Position numbers and translations under genes: made by a program
Notes under the pieces: generated by a model
The model's input: the letters and a program-made list of their open reading frames with translations, nothing else
Databases searched by the model: none
What the model was told of the DNA's origin: nothing
In this document: positions 9,300 to 17,169 of the stretch, one piece after another
Position numbering within the stretch: the stretch's first letter is position 1
Layout of the letters: the number at the start of each line of letters is the position of its first letter
Source: Microcoleus sp. AS-A8
GTDB taxonomy: Bacteria > Cyanobacteriota > Cyanobacteriia > Cyanobacteriales > Coleofasciculaceae
DNA: 64,000 nt
Assembly (NCBI GenBank): GCA_039962225.1
Contig: JAMPKV010000009.1
Coordinates: 186,001 to 250,000 of the forward strand
Direction: 5' to 3'

Positions 9300-11213
9300 A
9301 TGTTTAATACGATGGAGACCAGTACACAGGAGTGTAAAGCTCATTCCTGTACCTTAGCCAAGATATTACCTGTCGGCATATTTCAGACCAATGCCACTGG
9401 GCATTATTTATCGGTGAATGAGTTCTGGTGTGAGATGGCTGGAATCACAGTAGCAGAGGCTCAGGGAGACGGTTGGCTGCAAGTCCTGTATCCGGACGAC
9501 CGGGAACGTGTTTTTGCTGAATGGTACCGAGCAGTACAAGAACACTTGCCATTTCAATCCGAGTATCGGCTGCAACGTCCCGACGGTAAAATGATCTGGG
9601 TTTTGGCTCAGGCCGTCGCCGAGGAAGACCACACCGGATCTGTCACAGGCTACATTGGCCTGATTACCGATATCAGCGATCGCAAACGCATGGAGGAGGC
9701 TCTGCGGCAGCAATCCCTGAAGGAGCGATTGATGACGGCGTCGCTAGGGCGCATTCGCCAATCCTTGAATCTGGAAGAAATTTTGAATACCACAGTCACA
9801 GAGGTACGCCAATTTCTCCAAACTGACCGCGTTTTAATCTATCGCCTTTGGCCCAATGGAACGGGAAGCGCCGTGACAGAGGCTGTAGTGCCTGGATGGC
9901 CCGCCGTTTTGGGGCGTACCTTTCCGGAAGAAGTCTTTCCTCTAGAGTCCCACAAAGCCTACTGCCAAGGACGAATTCTGGCTATTTCTGATGTAGAGCC
10001 GTCTATAGTATTACCCTGTCTGCTTGAATTTGTACAACAGTTTGGGGTGAAAGCCAAATTAGTGGTGCCCATTCTCCAAGGCGACACACTCTGGGGACTG
10101 CTGATTGCTCATCATTGTAGTAGTCCACGTCAATGGCAGCCGTTAGAAATTGATTTACTCCAATCACTAGCAACCCAGTTGGCGATCGCGCTTCAACAAG
10201 CGGAACTCTACCAACAAAGCCGCAGGGCGACACAGACAGCTCTGACACAAGCTCAGCAGCTTGAGCAAGCCTTAAGTGAACTTCAGAGAGCACAAGCGCA
10301 ACTGGTACAACGGGAAAAAATGTCCAGCTTGGGACAACTCGTGGCTGGAGTAGCGCACGAAATCAACAACCCCGTTACCTTTATTTATGCCAATTTGGCT
10401 CATGCCGAAAACTACACCCAAAACATCCTGAACTTACTCACGCTGTATCAGCAGCAATACCCTTCCCCTACACCAGAAATTCAGTCAAACATTGCAGCCA
10501 TTGACCTAGAGTTCCTCATCGAAGATTTGCCGAAGCTACTTTCTTCAATGAAGGTTGGAGCCGAGCGAATTTGTGAGATTGTCGGTTCACTGCGTAACTT
10601 CTCTCGTCTTGCTGAAGCCGACATGAAAGCGGTCGATATTCACGAAGGTCTGGATAGTACACTGACCATTCTGCAAAACCGATTGAAAGCTCAGGGCAGG
10701 CATCCTGGAATTCAGGTGATTAAAGAGTATGGCAACCTACCCAAGGTCGGGTGTTATGCCGGACAGCTCAATCAAGTGTTTATGAATTTGCTCAGTAATT
10801 CGATAGATGCGATCGCATCTCGCTTCGCTGACGATGCCTTGGAAAAGTTAAATATTGACCCTTTGAACGTTGAATGTGACAGCCCTCATCTTGCGACCCC
10901 TACAATATCGGAAGATGATTTACCACCTTCTCATCTGTCATCTACAAACCCTTATATTCGGATTCGCACCGAGGTACTGAAAGACCAGCAAGTAGCCATT
11001 TGGATTGCAGACAACGGTTCAGGGATGACGGAGCAAATCCAAGCTCGACTGTTCGACCCTTTCTTTACTACCAAACCTGTAGGTGCCGGTACAGGTCTGG
11101 GATTGTCCATTAGCTATCAAATTGTGGTCAAAAAACATGGAGGTCAGCTACAGTGCTGGAGCGAACTAGGGCAAGGTACCGAGTTTTTGATCCAGATTCC
11201 TTTATCACAGTAG
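9300..11213 (+). CDS. PAS-GAF sensor histidine kinase
   Basis: Soluble 637-residue kinase. Domains in order: PAS/PAC (about 20-135), GAF (about 150-305), a coiled coil rich in Gln, a HisKA-like domain with phosphoacceptor His353 in [10 protein letters not shown], and an HATPase domain with N box (NQVFMNLLSNSIDAI), G1 (DNGSGM), F box (FDPFFTTKP) and G2 (GTGLGLSI). The GAF is of cyanobacteriochrome type but keeps Cys240 without the usual following His (PCLLEF), and the DXCF position reads EEVF. Bilin binding is therefore uncertain. The transmitter is nearly the same as in the kinases at 41.8 and 60.7 kb. No partner response regulator is adjacent. Confidence 0.93.
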   Translation: MFNTMETSTQECKAHSCTLAKILPVGIFQTNATGHYLSVNEFWCEMAGITVAEAQGDGWLQVLYPDDRERVFAEWYRAVQEHLPFQSEYRLQRPDGKMIWVLAQAVAEEDHTGSVTGYIGLITDISDRKRMEEALRQQSLKERLMTASLGRIRQSLNLEEILNTTVTEVRQFLQTDRVLIYRLWPNGTGSAVTEAVVPGWPAVLGRTFPEEVFPLESHKAYCQGRILAISDVEPSIVLPCLLEFVQQFGVKAKLVVPILQGDTLWGLLIAHHCSSPRQWQPLEIDLLQSLATQLAIALQQAELYQQSRRATQTALTQAQQLEQALSELQRAQAQLVQREKMSSLGQLVAGVAHEINNPVTFIYANLAHAENYTQNILNLLTLYQQQYPSPTPEIQSNIAAIDLEFLIEDLPKLLSSMKVGAERICEIVGSLRNFSRLAEADMKAVDIHEGLDSTLTILQNRLKAQGRHPGIQVIKEYGNLPKVGCYAGQLNQVFMNLLSNSIDAIASRFADDALEKLNIDPLNVECDSPHLATPTISEDDLPPSHLSSTNPYIRIRTEVLKDQQVAIWIADNGSGMTEQIQARLFDPFFTTKPVGAGTGLGLSISYQIVVKKHGGQLQCWSELGQGTEFLIQIPLSQ

Positions 11214-11317
11214 AAACTCCAAACCCGGACGCGCTCTGACTTTTTCGACTGAACAACGACCCAAAGATGTCAAGATATGTTTGATAAATTTTGAGTTACT
11301 ACATAGTGGGAAATGTT

Positions 11318-11566
11318 ATGGAAAAACGAACAGTTGCTCAAGCCGTAATTGAGGTATTGCAAGCCGCTAAGCAGCCAATGACTATTTCTGATATTACGCA
11401 GGCTATCCTCGATAAAAACTTGTATAGTTTCAATGCTCAGGAGCCAAGAGGAATTGTTCGTGGAGCCATTGAGAGACGATGCGAAGGGTTGAATCGAAAA
11501 AATTCAATTGAGCCTAAATATTTTAAAAAACTCCCCGATGGAAAGTATGGCTTGAAGAATAAGTGA
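11318..11566 (+). CDS. HARE-HTH domain protein
   Basis: About 82 residues matching the HARE-HTH (HB1/ASXL) winged-helix fold: MEKRTVAQAVIEVLQAAKQP, MTISDITQAILDKNLYSF and a C-terminal KLPDGKYGLK. In bacteria this domain is typically found as an accessory module of restriction endonucleases, DNA-modification enzymes and RNA polymerase delta, and is thought to recognise DNA or link such activities. Here it is a free-standing small protein at the left border of the defence-like island. ATG 11318 is preferred over an upstream TTG at 11291 because GGGA lies 6-7 nt before it. Its partner is unknown; the Rpn-type nuclease gene follows on the same strand. Confidence 0.8.
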   Translation: MEKRTVAQAVIEVLQAAKQPMTISDITQAILDKNLYSFNAQEPRGIVRGAIERRCEGLNRKNSIEPKYFKKLPDGKYGLKNK

Positions 11567-11589
11567 TTGAATTGCAATTTCTAATGTAG

Positions 11590-11617
11590 TAGGGTGCGTT
11601 AAGCGAAGCTGTAACGA
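11590..11617. repeat. half of a GGGTGCGTTA-type dispersed repeat
   Basis: AGGGTGCGTTAAGCGAAGC followed by GTAACGAC resembles a decayed copy of the common cyanobacterial palindrome whose arms are GGTGCGT and ACGCACC. A fuller copy of the same type lies at 22586-22653. Confidence 0.4.
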
Positions 11618-11650
11618 CTCTATAAAGCTACTAAAATGTGAAATAAATTA

Positions 11651-12820
11651 ATGGGAAATCGCGAAATGATTGACCATGATCGACTATTTAAGGAATTACT
11701 ATCGACGTTTTTTAGTGAATTTATCGAGCTGTTTTTGCCAGATGTAGCTGATTATATGGAAAGAGAGTCGATTTCTTTCTTAAATCAGGAAATCTTCACG
11801 AATATTACGTCTGGAGAGCGTCGGGAAGTCGATTTACTGGCACAAGTGCGGTTTCGGGGTCAAGAGACTTGCTTTTTAATTCATGTCGAAAATCAATCCT
11901 ATTCCCAAGCTGGATTTGAGCGGCGGATGTTTCATTACTTTGCTCGTTTAGACGAGAAGTATAGCTTGCCGATTTATCCAGTAGTTATTTTTTCTTTTGA
12001 TACTCCACAACGACTGGAACCTAATCGCTATCAAGTTGAGTTCCCTGACCGGAAGGTGTTGGATTTTAGTTATGTAGCGATTCAGCTCAATCGTCTGAAT
12101 TGGCGAGATTTTCTCTCTTCACCCAATCCTGTAGCGGCGGCGTTGATGGCGAAGATGAAAATTCACCCAGAAGATAGACCCAAGGTGAAAGCAGAATGTT
12201 TGCGCTTGCTGACTACGTTACGTTTAGACTCCGCAAGAATGCAGTTAATTTCGGGGTTTGTTGATACTTACTTGCGGTTGAATGAAGCTGAGGAAGTCGC
12301 CTTTGAAGCTGAACTAGATAAAATGGGGTTATCTGAGGAGGAAGAGGCGCGAGTGATGGAAATTGTTACCAGTTGGATGGAGAAGGGAATTCAACGGGGA
12401 TTACAGCAGGGCTTACAACAGGGATTTCAGCAAGGATTTCAGCAGGCATTAGCAAGAGAATCGGCTTTAGTTTTGTACCAGCTCAAGGAGCGTTTTCCAG
12501 GAATTCCCCAATCTCTAGAGGAGGAAATCCGCAGGTTGTCAATTGTGGAAATCGAGTTATTAGGTGAGACGTTATTTAAGTTAGCTAGTGAAACGGCTTT
12601 GAGGAGTTGGTTATATGAAAGGGGACTGCGACGGGGAGTTGAAAAAATTGTATTGAGCCAAATCAATCGCCGTTTTGGAACTGTTTCTCTTGATGTAGAA
12701 AAGCAGATTCGCCGTTTACCAATTGAACGGGTGGAAGAGTTGGCAGAGAGGTTGTTTGATTTTGAAGAAGAAGAGGCGATGATAAATTGGTTGAATGAGA
12801 TTAGCGGTCAATCAGTTTGA
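11651..12820 (+). CDS. Rpn-like PD-(D/E)XK nuclease with two DUF4351 repeats
   Basis: A 389-residue protein. The N-terminal half has the Rpn/transposase_31-like nuclease core: DHDRLFKELL, catalytic-type Asp in RREVDLLAQV and Glu-x-Gln in FLIHVENQSY, as in PD-(D/E)XK enzymes called recombination-promoting nucleases. A linker of near-perfect QQG repeats follows (GLQQGLQQGFQQGFQQ, encoded around 12400-12450). The C-terminal part holds two DUF4351 units (about 280-325 and 340-387). Such genes are abundant in large cyanobacterial genomes and often lie near mobile or defence genes. ATG 11651 and ATG 11666 (MIDHDRLFKELL) are both possible starts. Cellular role not established. Confidence 0.85.
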   Translation: MGNREMIDHDRLFKELLSTFFSEFIELFLPDVADYMERESISFLNQEIFTNITSGERREVDLLAQVRFRGQETCFLIHVENQSYSQAGFERRMFHYFARLDEKYSLPIYPVVIFSFDTPQRLEPNRYQVEFPDRKVLDFSYVAIQLNRLNWRDFLSSPNPVAAALMAKMKIHPEDRPKVKAECLRLLTTLRLDSARMQLISGFVDTYLRLNEAEEVAFEAELDKMGLSEEEEARVMEIVTSWMEKGIQRGLQQGLQQGFQQGFQQALARESALVLYQLKERFPGIPQSLEEEIRRLSIVEIELLGETLFKLASETALRSWLYERGLRRGVEKIVLSQINRRFGTVSLDVEKQIRRLPIERVEELAERLFDFEEEEAMINWLNEISGQSV

Positions 12821-12837
12821 GGGATGTACTCAGATAC

Positions 12838-12886
12838 AGTCCTCTTTAGAGGACTTTAGCTATGAGCCAGGGATTTAAATCCCTGG
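12838..12886. repeat. REP palindrome unit (single)
   Basis: Two adjoining palindromes: AGTCCTCTTTAGAGGACT (12838-12855) and CCAGGGATTTAAATCCCTGG (12867-12886), joined by TTAGCTATGAG. This is the same REP unit as the pairs at 14714, 18826 and 19547. It lies between the nuclease gene and the convergent DGQHR gene. Confidence 0.85.
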
Positions 12887-12912
12887 CGGGTGTGGGCAAC
12901 ATACCTAGATTT

Positions 12913-14571
12913 TTACAACACTGGCGGAAGTCCTACATCCCTTGGATTAACAAATTTGCCATTAAATCCCACAGCTTTACCTTCAATCGTTCTTACTTCA
13001 GCTAACTCTCGGCGCAGTTCCGCACGCTCCATGTCATCCTCAGTACCAGCGATGATGTAGACTAACAACCTCGCTGCTAAATCCCTACCGGAAACTAATA
13101 CCCGTTTTTTATTCGGGTCATACAAAACGCCGTACCAGAGAGACTGCGGATTTTCCATGCCACTAAATCCATCGTCCACATCGTACTTTTGGAGTTTTTT
13201 GAAAACTTCTTTGAGAGATAATCCCTTTTGGAATATTACAATTCCCAGTGCCTGAGCAAAGGCAACTTGACCCACTGGACGGAATAAAATATTGCCTTCA
13301 CCTCCATTCTTTTCAAAGCTGAACCGACGCAGTTGAGGCGTTTCTTCCCCGGCTTCTAGTCTTTGATAGCTGGGTAGAGTGGCTAAATGGTTGAAGAGTT
13401 GGGTAAATGCTTCGATTCCCTCTTCAAGTTCCTCATCCTCAGGGCGCATGGGAATTAAACCTTTCTTTTCGGCAGGTTTCCAGTGAGGGAATTTGTGTTC
13501 CAAATACCGTTCAGACATTTCATCGAGCGCTTGCAGGGTAGTCAAGACGGTTGACTTAGTTGCAACGGTGGCACTATCCCAATTGACGCGAGGATTTCGA
13601 CCTGCCACTTCTTTTAAGAGAGGATGGCTGACGGCAATTTTTCGGGCAACGATGGAAAATCCATCATTCTCATTGAGTAGGGCAAGCTGTCCTTTGCTTA
13701 ACCGTAACGCCATGAGGTTGACATGGACAAAGATGGAACGGACTCGCCGCAGTGCTTCTTCACGGGTTTCCCCTTTGCCAACTACTGGAATGAATTCAAT
13801 GCCAATCTTTTCGTGGGCTAAACTTTGCAGGTAAGCGGGGTCTAATTGATATTCCTCGATGAGGTCGTCACTGGTAATGATGCTGCCTACAGGCTTTTTA
13901 TATTTGTTGTAGCGCTGGAGTCTACCTGTTTTGAGCAATGTCATCAAACCTTGGACTCCCATCAGTCGGTGCTGACCGTCTAGGGCGAAGATTGAGACGT
14001 TCTCTGAAACATCCAAAAGTCCAACGGTTTCGTTTTTGTCCAAGGGCGTGAAATCGGCAGCAGATTTGAGTGCGCGTCCATTTTTATCCCATTCAGGCGC
14101 TTTGGGGTTATCTACCCAGGCGGGACTGTGAACGACTAAGACGGCGGGAAACTTATGCGCTTTCCGTGCGGCTAAATACTGGGTGAGAGATGCTTGACGT
14201 GACCAATCTAAGGGTCGTTGGAGAATTTCATCGATGGTTTCTTCATCTCTGACAACGTTGTCGGTTTGGGGGTCGAATTTTTGCCGGAAAAGGGGCAGTT
14301 GAGAGGCGAAGCGAACGCGACTGTCAAGCCATTCTAAGGTGACGGCACCGATAAAGGCTTCGGTTGCACCCATTTGGGTTTTCTGAACGATGAGTTGGTC
14401 GTTGCGGGCGAGATGTCTGTCCAGCAGGAGTGCCAGCGCCTGTCTCTCCTGGTTTTCTCGTTCCAGAATTTGGCTGGCGATGTCAGCCGTTGGGTTGTTG
14501 GCGCTGTTCATGGGTTTTATAGGAAGTTTAGCTGGTTTTAAAAAACTACCAATCAGGTATTTTGATGTCAA
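12913..14571 (-). CDS. DGQHR-domain protein (DndB-related)
   Basis: A 552-residue protein containing the DGQHR signature (residues 198-202, FALDGQHRLMG) that defines the DndB/DGQHR superfamily. The flanking text VNLMALRLSKGQLALLNENDG corresponds to the conserved second block of the family. DndB proteins bind upstream of dnd genes and repress them; other DGQHR proteins sit in mobile and defence islands with unknown roles. It is transcribed divergently from dndB with 427 nt between them that hold REP and palindromic repeats. An internal ATG (residue 21, position 14511) is an alternative start. It is longer than DndB (374 residues here) and clearly a distinct paralogue. Function in phosphorothioation is inferred from family and position only. 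Confidence 0.82.
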   Translation of the reverse strand: MTSKYLIGSFLKPAKLPIKPMNSANNPTADIASQILERENQERQALALLLDRHLARNDQLIVQKTQMGATEAFIGAVTLEWLDSRVRFASQLPLFRQKFDPQTDNVVRDEETIDEILQRPLDWSRQASLTQYLAARKAHKFPAVLVVHSPAWVDNPKAPEWDKNGRALKSAADFTPLDKNETVGLLDVSENVSIFALDGQHRLMGVQGLMTLLKTGRLQRYNKYKKPVGSIITSDDLIEEYQLDPAYLQSLAHEKIGIEFIPVVGKGETREEALRRVRSIFVHVNLMALRLSKGQLALLNENDGFSIVARKIAVSHPLLKEVAGRNPRVNWDSATVATKSTVLTTLQALDEMSERYLEHKFPHWKPAEKKGLIPMRPEDEELEEGIEAFTQLFNHLATLPSYQRLEAGEETPQLRRFSFEKNGGEGNILFRPVGQVAFAQALGIVIFQKGLSLKEVFKKLQKYDVDDGFSGMENPQSLWYGVLYDPNKKRVLVSGRDLAARLLVYIIAGTEDDMERAELRRELAEVRTIEGKAVGFNGKFVNPRDVGLPPVL

Positions 14572-14713
14572 GTATGGTTTTTAAAAACAGTTGATGTATC
14601 ATATTTAAGTTACAGGGTTGCATCTTGTGGTTCTTTATCATAAAGAATCTGTCGTGTCAAGCTATTGCAGGGCTTTATCTATACCCCGCAATAGTCGCCA
14701 CGCATTTGCCCCG

Positions 14714-14826
14714 CCAGGGATTTAAATCCCTGGCTAATAGGGAAAGTCCACTAAAGTGGACTAAAAACCTGGAAATTTAGTCGGTTTTAACCGACTTTGG
14801 CTATTAGACGGGGAATTAATTCCCCG
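14714..14826. repeat. inverted pair of REP units (BIME-like)
   Basis: Four palindromes in order: CCAGGGATTTAAATCCCTGG (14714-14733), AGTCCACTAAAGTGGACT (14745-14762), AGTCGGTTTTAACCGACT (14779-14796) and CGGGGAATTAATTCCCCG (14809-14826). The linkers CTAATAG and CTATTAG are reverse complements, so two REP units face each other. It lies in the divergent spacer of the DGQHR gene and dndB. Confidence 0.9.
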
Positions 14827-14882
14827 GCGGGGTAACAGCGAAGCCCAGATGCTCCCAGCTCACATCAATTTCCTAAAATAGC

Positions 14883-14943
14883 GCTACACATCGACCCCCC
14901 CAACCCCCCTTATTAAGGGGGGAGCCAGAGGCGCATCTGTAGC
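14883..14943. repeat. palindromic repeat just upstream of dndB
   Basis: A 19-nt palindrome of two CCCCCCTTA/TAAGGGGGG arms around one T (14904-14922) is enclosed by GCTACA (14883-14888) and TGTAGC (14938-14943). The C-run/G-run form is a common dispersed repeat of large cyanobacterial genomes. Its place 56 nt before dndB means it would be in or beside the dndB leader. Confidence 0.6.
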
Positions 14944-14998
14944 AAACATTTATGAAATTGGTATCACATCTACAAAAAACTAACAAGGCAGGGTATTT

Positions 14999-16123
14999 AT
15001 GCCTATCCCCTCCTTCGAGTACGTTTTGCCCGTCATCCGAGGGATTCAAGCAGGGCGCGAATATTACGTCTCTATGTGTCCAGCGCGGTATATCCCGAAG
15101 CTGTTCGCTGGCAATGACGAAGAAGTGCTGCCGGAAATGAGGGCGCGGCGCACGTCGAACAAGACTCGCGTTCCGGAAATTGCGCGATATATTCTGAACA
15201 ATCCAAGGAACTATACTTTCTCGGCAATTACGGCATCGATTGATGCGGATATTACTTTTGAGCCGATTGGTACGGAGGCGGAGGCGCGGAAAATTGGACG
15301 GTTGAGGGTGCCGATGGATGCACGATTTGCGATTCATGATGGGGAACACCGACGGGCGGCGTTTGAGTTGGCGTTGCAAGAGAAGCCAGAATTGGGGTAT
15401 GAGACGATCTGCGCTTCGCAGCAGCGCTTCGCTATCGCACTTATTCTGTTTTTGGATATTGGGTTAAAGCGATCGCAACAGATGTGTCTGGATTTAAACC
15501 GCAATTCAGTTCCTCTCGATCCATCGCTGACAATTCTTTATGACCACCGGGACGAGAAGGCGAGTTTAGTTAGGGCGGTGATTAAGGAGGTTCCGGTGTT
15601 TCGGACGCTGACGGATATGGAACGCAGTACTCTGCCAAGCCGTTCGGGTAAGTTATTTACGCTCAGCAGCATCTATAATGCTACCCTTGCCCTGCTTGCT
15701 AATGGTCAGAATGCTGAAGTGAATGAGCAGATTGAACTTGCTGCTGGATACTGGAATGCGGTGACGCGCTATATCCCTGATTGGGATATGGTTTTACAGA
15801 AAAAAATAGCTGCAAGCGAGATGCGCCGGGATTATGTGCATTGTCATGCGATCGCGCTTTTAGGATTAGGCAGGGTGGGTGCGAGTCTCATCTCGATTTA
15901 TCCAGAAGGTTGGGATGAGTATTTGGGAGGACTGGCAGGAATTGATTGGTCGCGTTCTAATCCGGATTGGCAAGGGCGAATTATGTCTAAAGGTGGGATT
16001 TCTCAGTCTCAAACGAGTGTGAGTCGGATGACGGCTTACATTAAGAGGTATCTGGGTTTGCCGCTTACCCTGGAAGAGGAACGCTTGGAAAATACCCTTG
16101 TTGAAGCAGGAAGGGAGACATGA
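14999..16123 (+). CDS. dndB: DNA phosphorothioation regulator DndB
   Basis: A 374-residue DndB-family protein. The N-terminus (YVLPVIRGIQAGREYYVSMCP) and the DGEHR motif at 114-118 (AIHDGEHRRAA) are characteristic, as is the block LDLNRNSVPLDPSLTILYDHRD. DndB is not part of the sulfur-transfer machinery; in Streptomyces and enterobacteria it acts as a DNA-binding regulator that limits dnd expression and modification density. ATG 14999 follows GGCAGGG. The stop overlaps the next start as ATGA, so dndB, the HNH gene and dndC form one translationally coupled operon. Odd feature: about 11 residues (ICASQQRFAIA, near 137-147) are encoded by a small palindromic repeat inserted in frame. Confidence 0.92.
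   Translation: MPIPSFEYVLPVIRGIQAGREYYVSMCPARYIPKLFAGNDEEVLPEMRARRTSNKTRVPEIARYILNNPRNYTFSAITASIDADITFEPIGTEAEARKIGRLRVPMDARFAIHDGEHRRAAFELALQEKPELGYETICASQQRFAIALILFLDIGLKRSQQMCLDLNRNSVPLDPSLTILYDHRDEKASLVRAVIKEVPVFRTLTDMERSTLPSRSGKLFTLSSIYNATLALLANGQNAEVNEQIELAAGYWNAVTRYIPDWDMVLQKKIAASEMRRDYVHCHAIALLGLGRVGASLISIYPEGWDEYLGGLAGIDWSRSNPDWQGRIMSKGGISQSQTSVSRMTAYIKRYLGLPLTLEEERLENTLVEAGRET
15409..15441. repeat. small dispersed repeat inserted in frame inside dndB
   Basis: CTGCGCTTCGCAG followed by CAGCGCTTCGCTATCGC is a short GCTTCGC-type palindromic repeat. It lies in the dndB frame between the coding sequence for LGYETI and that for ILFLDIGL, which are normally almost adjacent in the family as I remember it. 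Confidence 0.5.
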
Positions 16124-17169
16124 GTACAGGACAACAGCCAGAAAACCAGCAAGATTTAGCATACTACCGTCAGCGTTTTTGGGAGCTTAATGTAAATAGA
16201 ACTGAAGAGGGAGAGGCTCTCTACCAACCGATACTGCTCTTATCTGTAATTGATCTAATTGCACAAGGTGTAATAGAAGATAATAATTATATTCCTATCA
16301 CAGAGGAATTAAGAACTACATTCAACAAGTATAGAGCTATCTTAATTGTTGATCAAAATATTAAGGGTGCTAAAAAATCAAAAAGTAGTTTATCTCTGCC
16401 ATTTTTTCATTTGCAAAATGAAGAGCATCAATTTTGGCATCTTGACTACAAACCTGAATACCATCGTAGTGTCAAAATAAATAAGAAAAAAACCAATGAC
16501 GACATAAGAAAATCAATTACGCAACTCAAAAAATATGTGAACCACGCCTTTATAGAGGAGGATTTGTTTAATTTAATAAAAGATGAAAAGTCAAGAGAGG
16601 AATTAGTTGATACGCTTGTAACAAGATGGTTTTCTTCAAGTGAAGATAAAATAGAAAATCTTTTGAAAGCCAATCAATCTTTTCATGATTCTATACAGAA
16701 GGAAATAAAAAAATTAAGTAACGTTGGACGCAGTGAAAAAGTGCAAAAATTTTATTTCAGTAAAGCAGCAGCTAGAGAGGCAGTTTTTGGTAAAGCAGTT
16801 GTAGGAATTTATGATTACAAATGTGCTTTCTGTAGATTGAAAGTGACCAATTCTCTGAAGCAAAATATTGTAGATGGCGCACATATTGAACCATTTGCAA
16901 TATCATTTAATAATCAAATAAATAATGGAATATCCCTCTGTAAAAATCATCATTGGGCTTTTGACAAAGGCTGGTTTAGCATAACCAATAATTACAAAAT
17001 TATTGTTGCTAACGACTTGCAGGAAGAATCGCCCCATACGCGAGAAATGCAAGAGTTTAACGGTGAAAAGATTCTCTTGCCAGATTCAATAAAATACGCT
17101 CCCGATCAATATTATCCAAGCGACAACTCACTCGAATGGCACCGTAAAAAATGGGGGTTTCAAACATGA
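16120..17169 (+). CDS. HNH endonuclease with SBD-like N-terminus, dnd operon
   Basis: A 349-residue protein. The C-terminal HNH nuclease has CxxC (Cys235, Cys238), His255 in DGAHIEP, Asn269 in NNGISLC and His277-His278 in NHHWAFDKG, the HNH_2 pattern of restriction-type enzymes. The N-terminal ~115 residues (LYQPILLLSVIDLIAQG ... LPFFHLQNEEHQFWHL) resemble the sulfur-binding domain of ScoMcrA-type enzymes, which read phosphorothioate DNA; this match is from memory of the pattern. A helical linker joins them. Start overlaps the dndB stop and stop overlaps the dndC start (both ATGA), so dosage is tied to the modification enzymes. The gene is visibly more AT-rich than its neighbours, suggesting separate acquisition. 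Likely a phosphorothioate-sensing nuclease. Confidence 0.85.
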   Translation: MSTGQQPENQQDLAYYRQRFWELNVNRTEEGEALYQPILLLSVIDLIAQGVIEDNNYIPITEELRTTFNKYRAILIVDQNIKGAKKSKSSLSLPFFHLQNEEHQFWHLDYKPEYHRSVKINKKKTNDDIRKSITQLKKYVNHAFIEEDLFNLIKDEKSREELVDTLVTRWFSSSEDKIENLLKANQSFHDSIQKEIKKLSNVGRSEKVQKFYFSKAAAREAVFGKAVVGIYDYKCAFCRLKVTNSLKQNIVDGAHIEPFAISFNNQINNGISLCKNHHWAFDKGWFSITNNYKIIVANDLQEESPHTREMQEFNGEKILLPDSIKYAPDQYYPSDNSLEWHRKKWGFQT

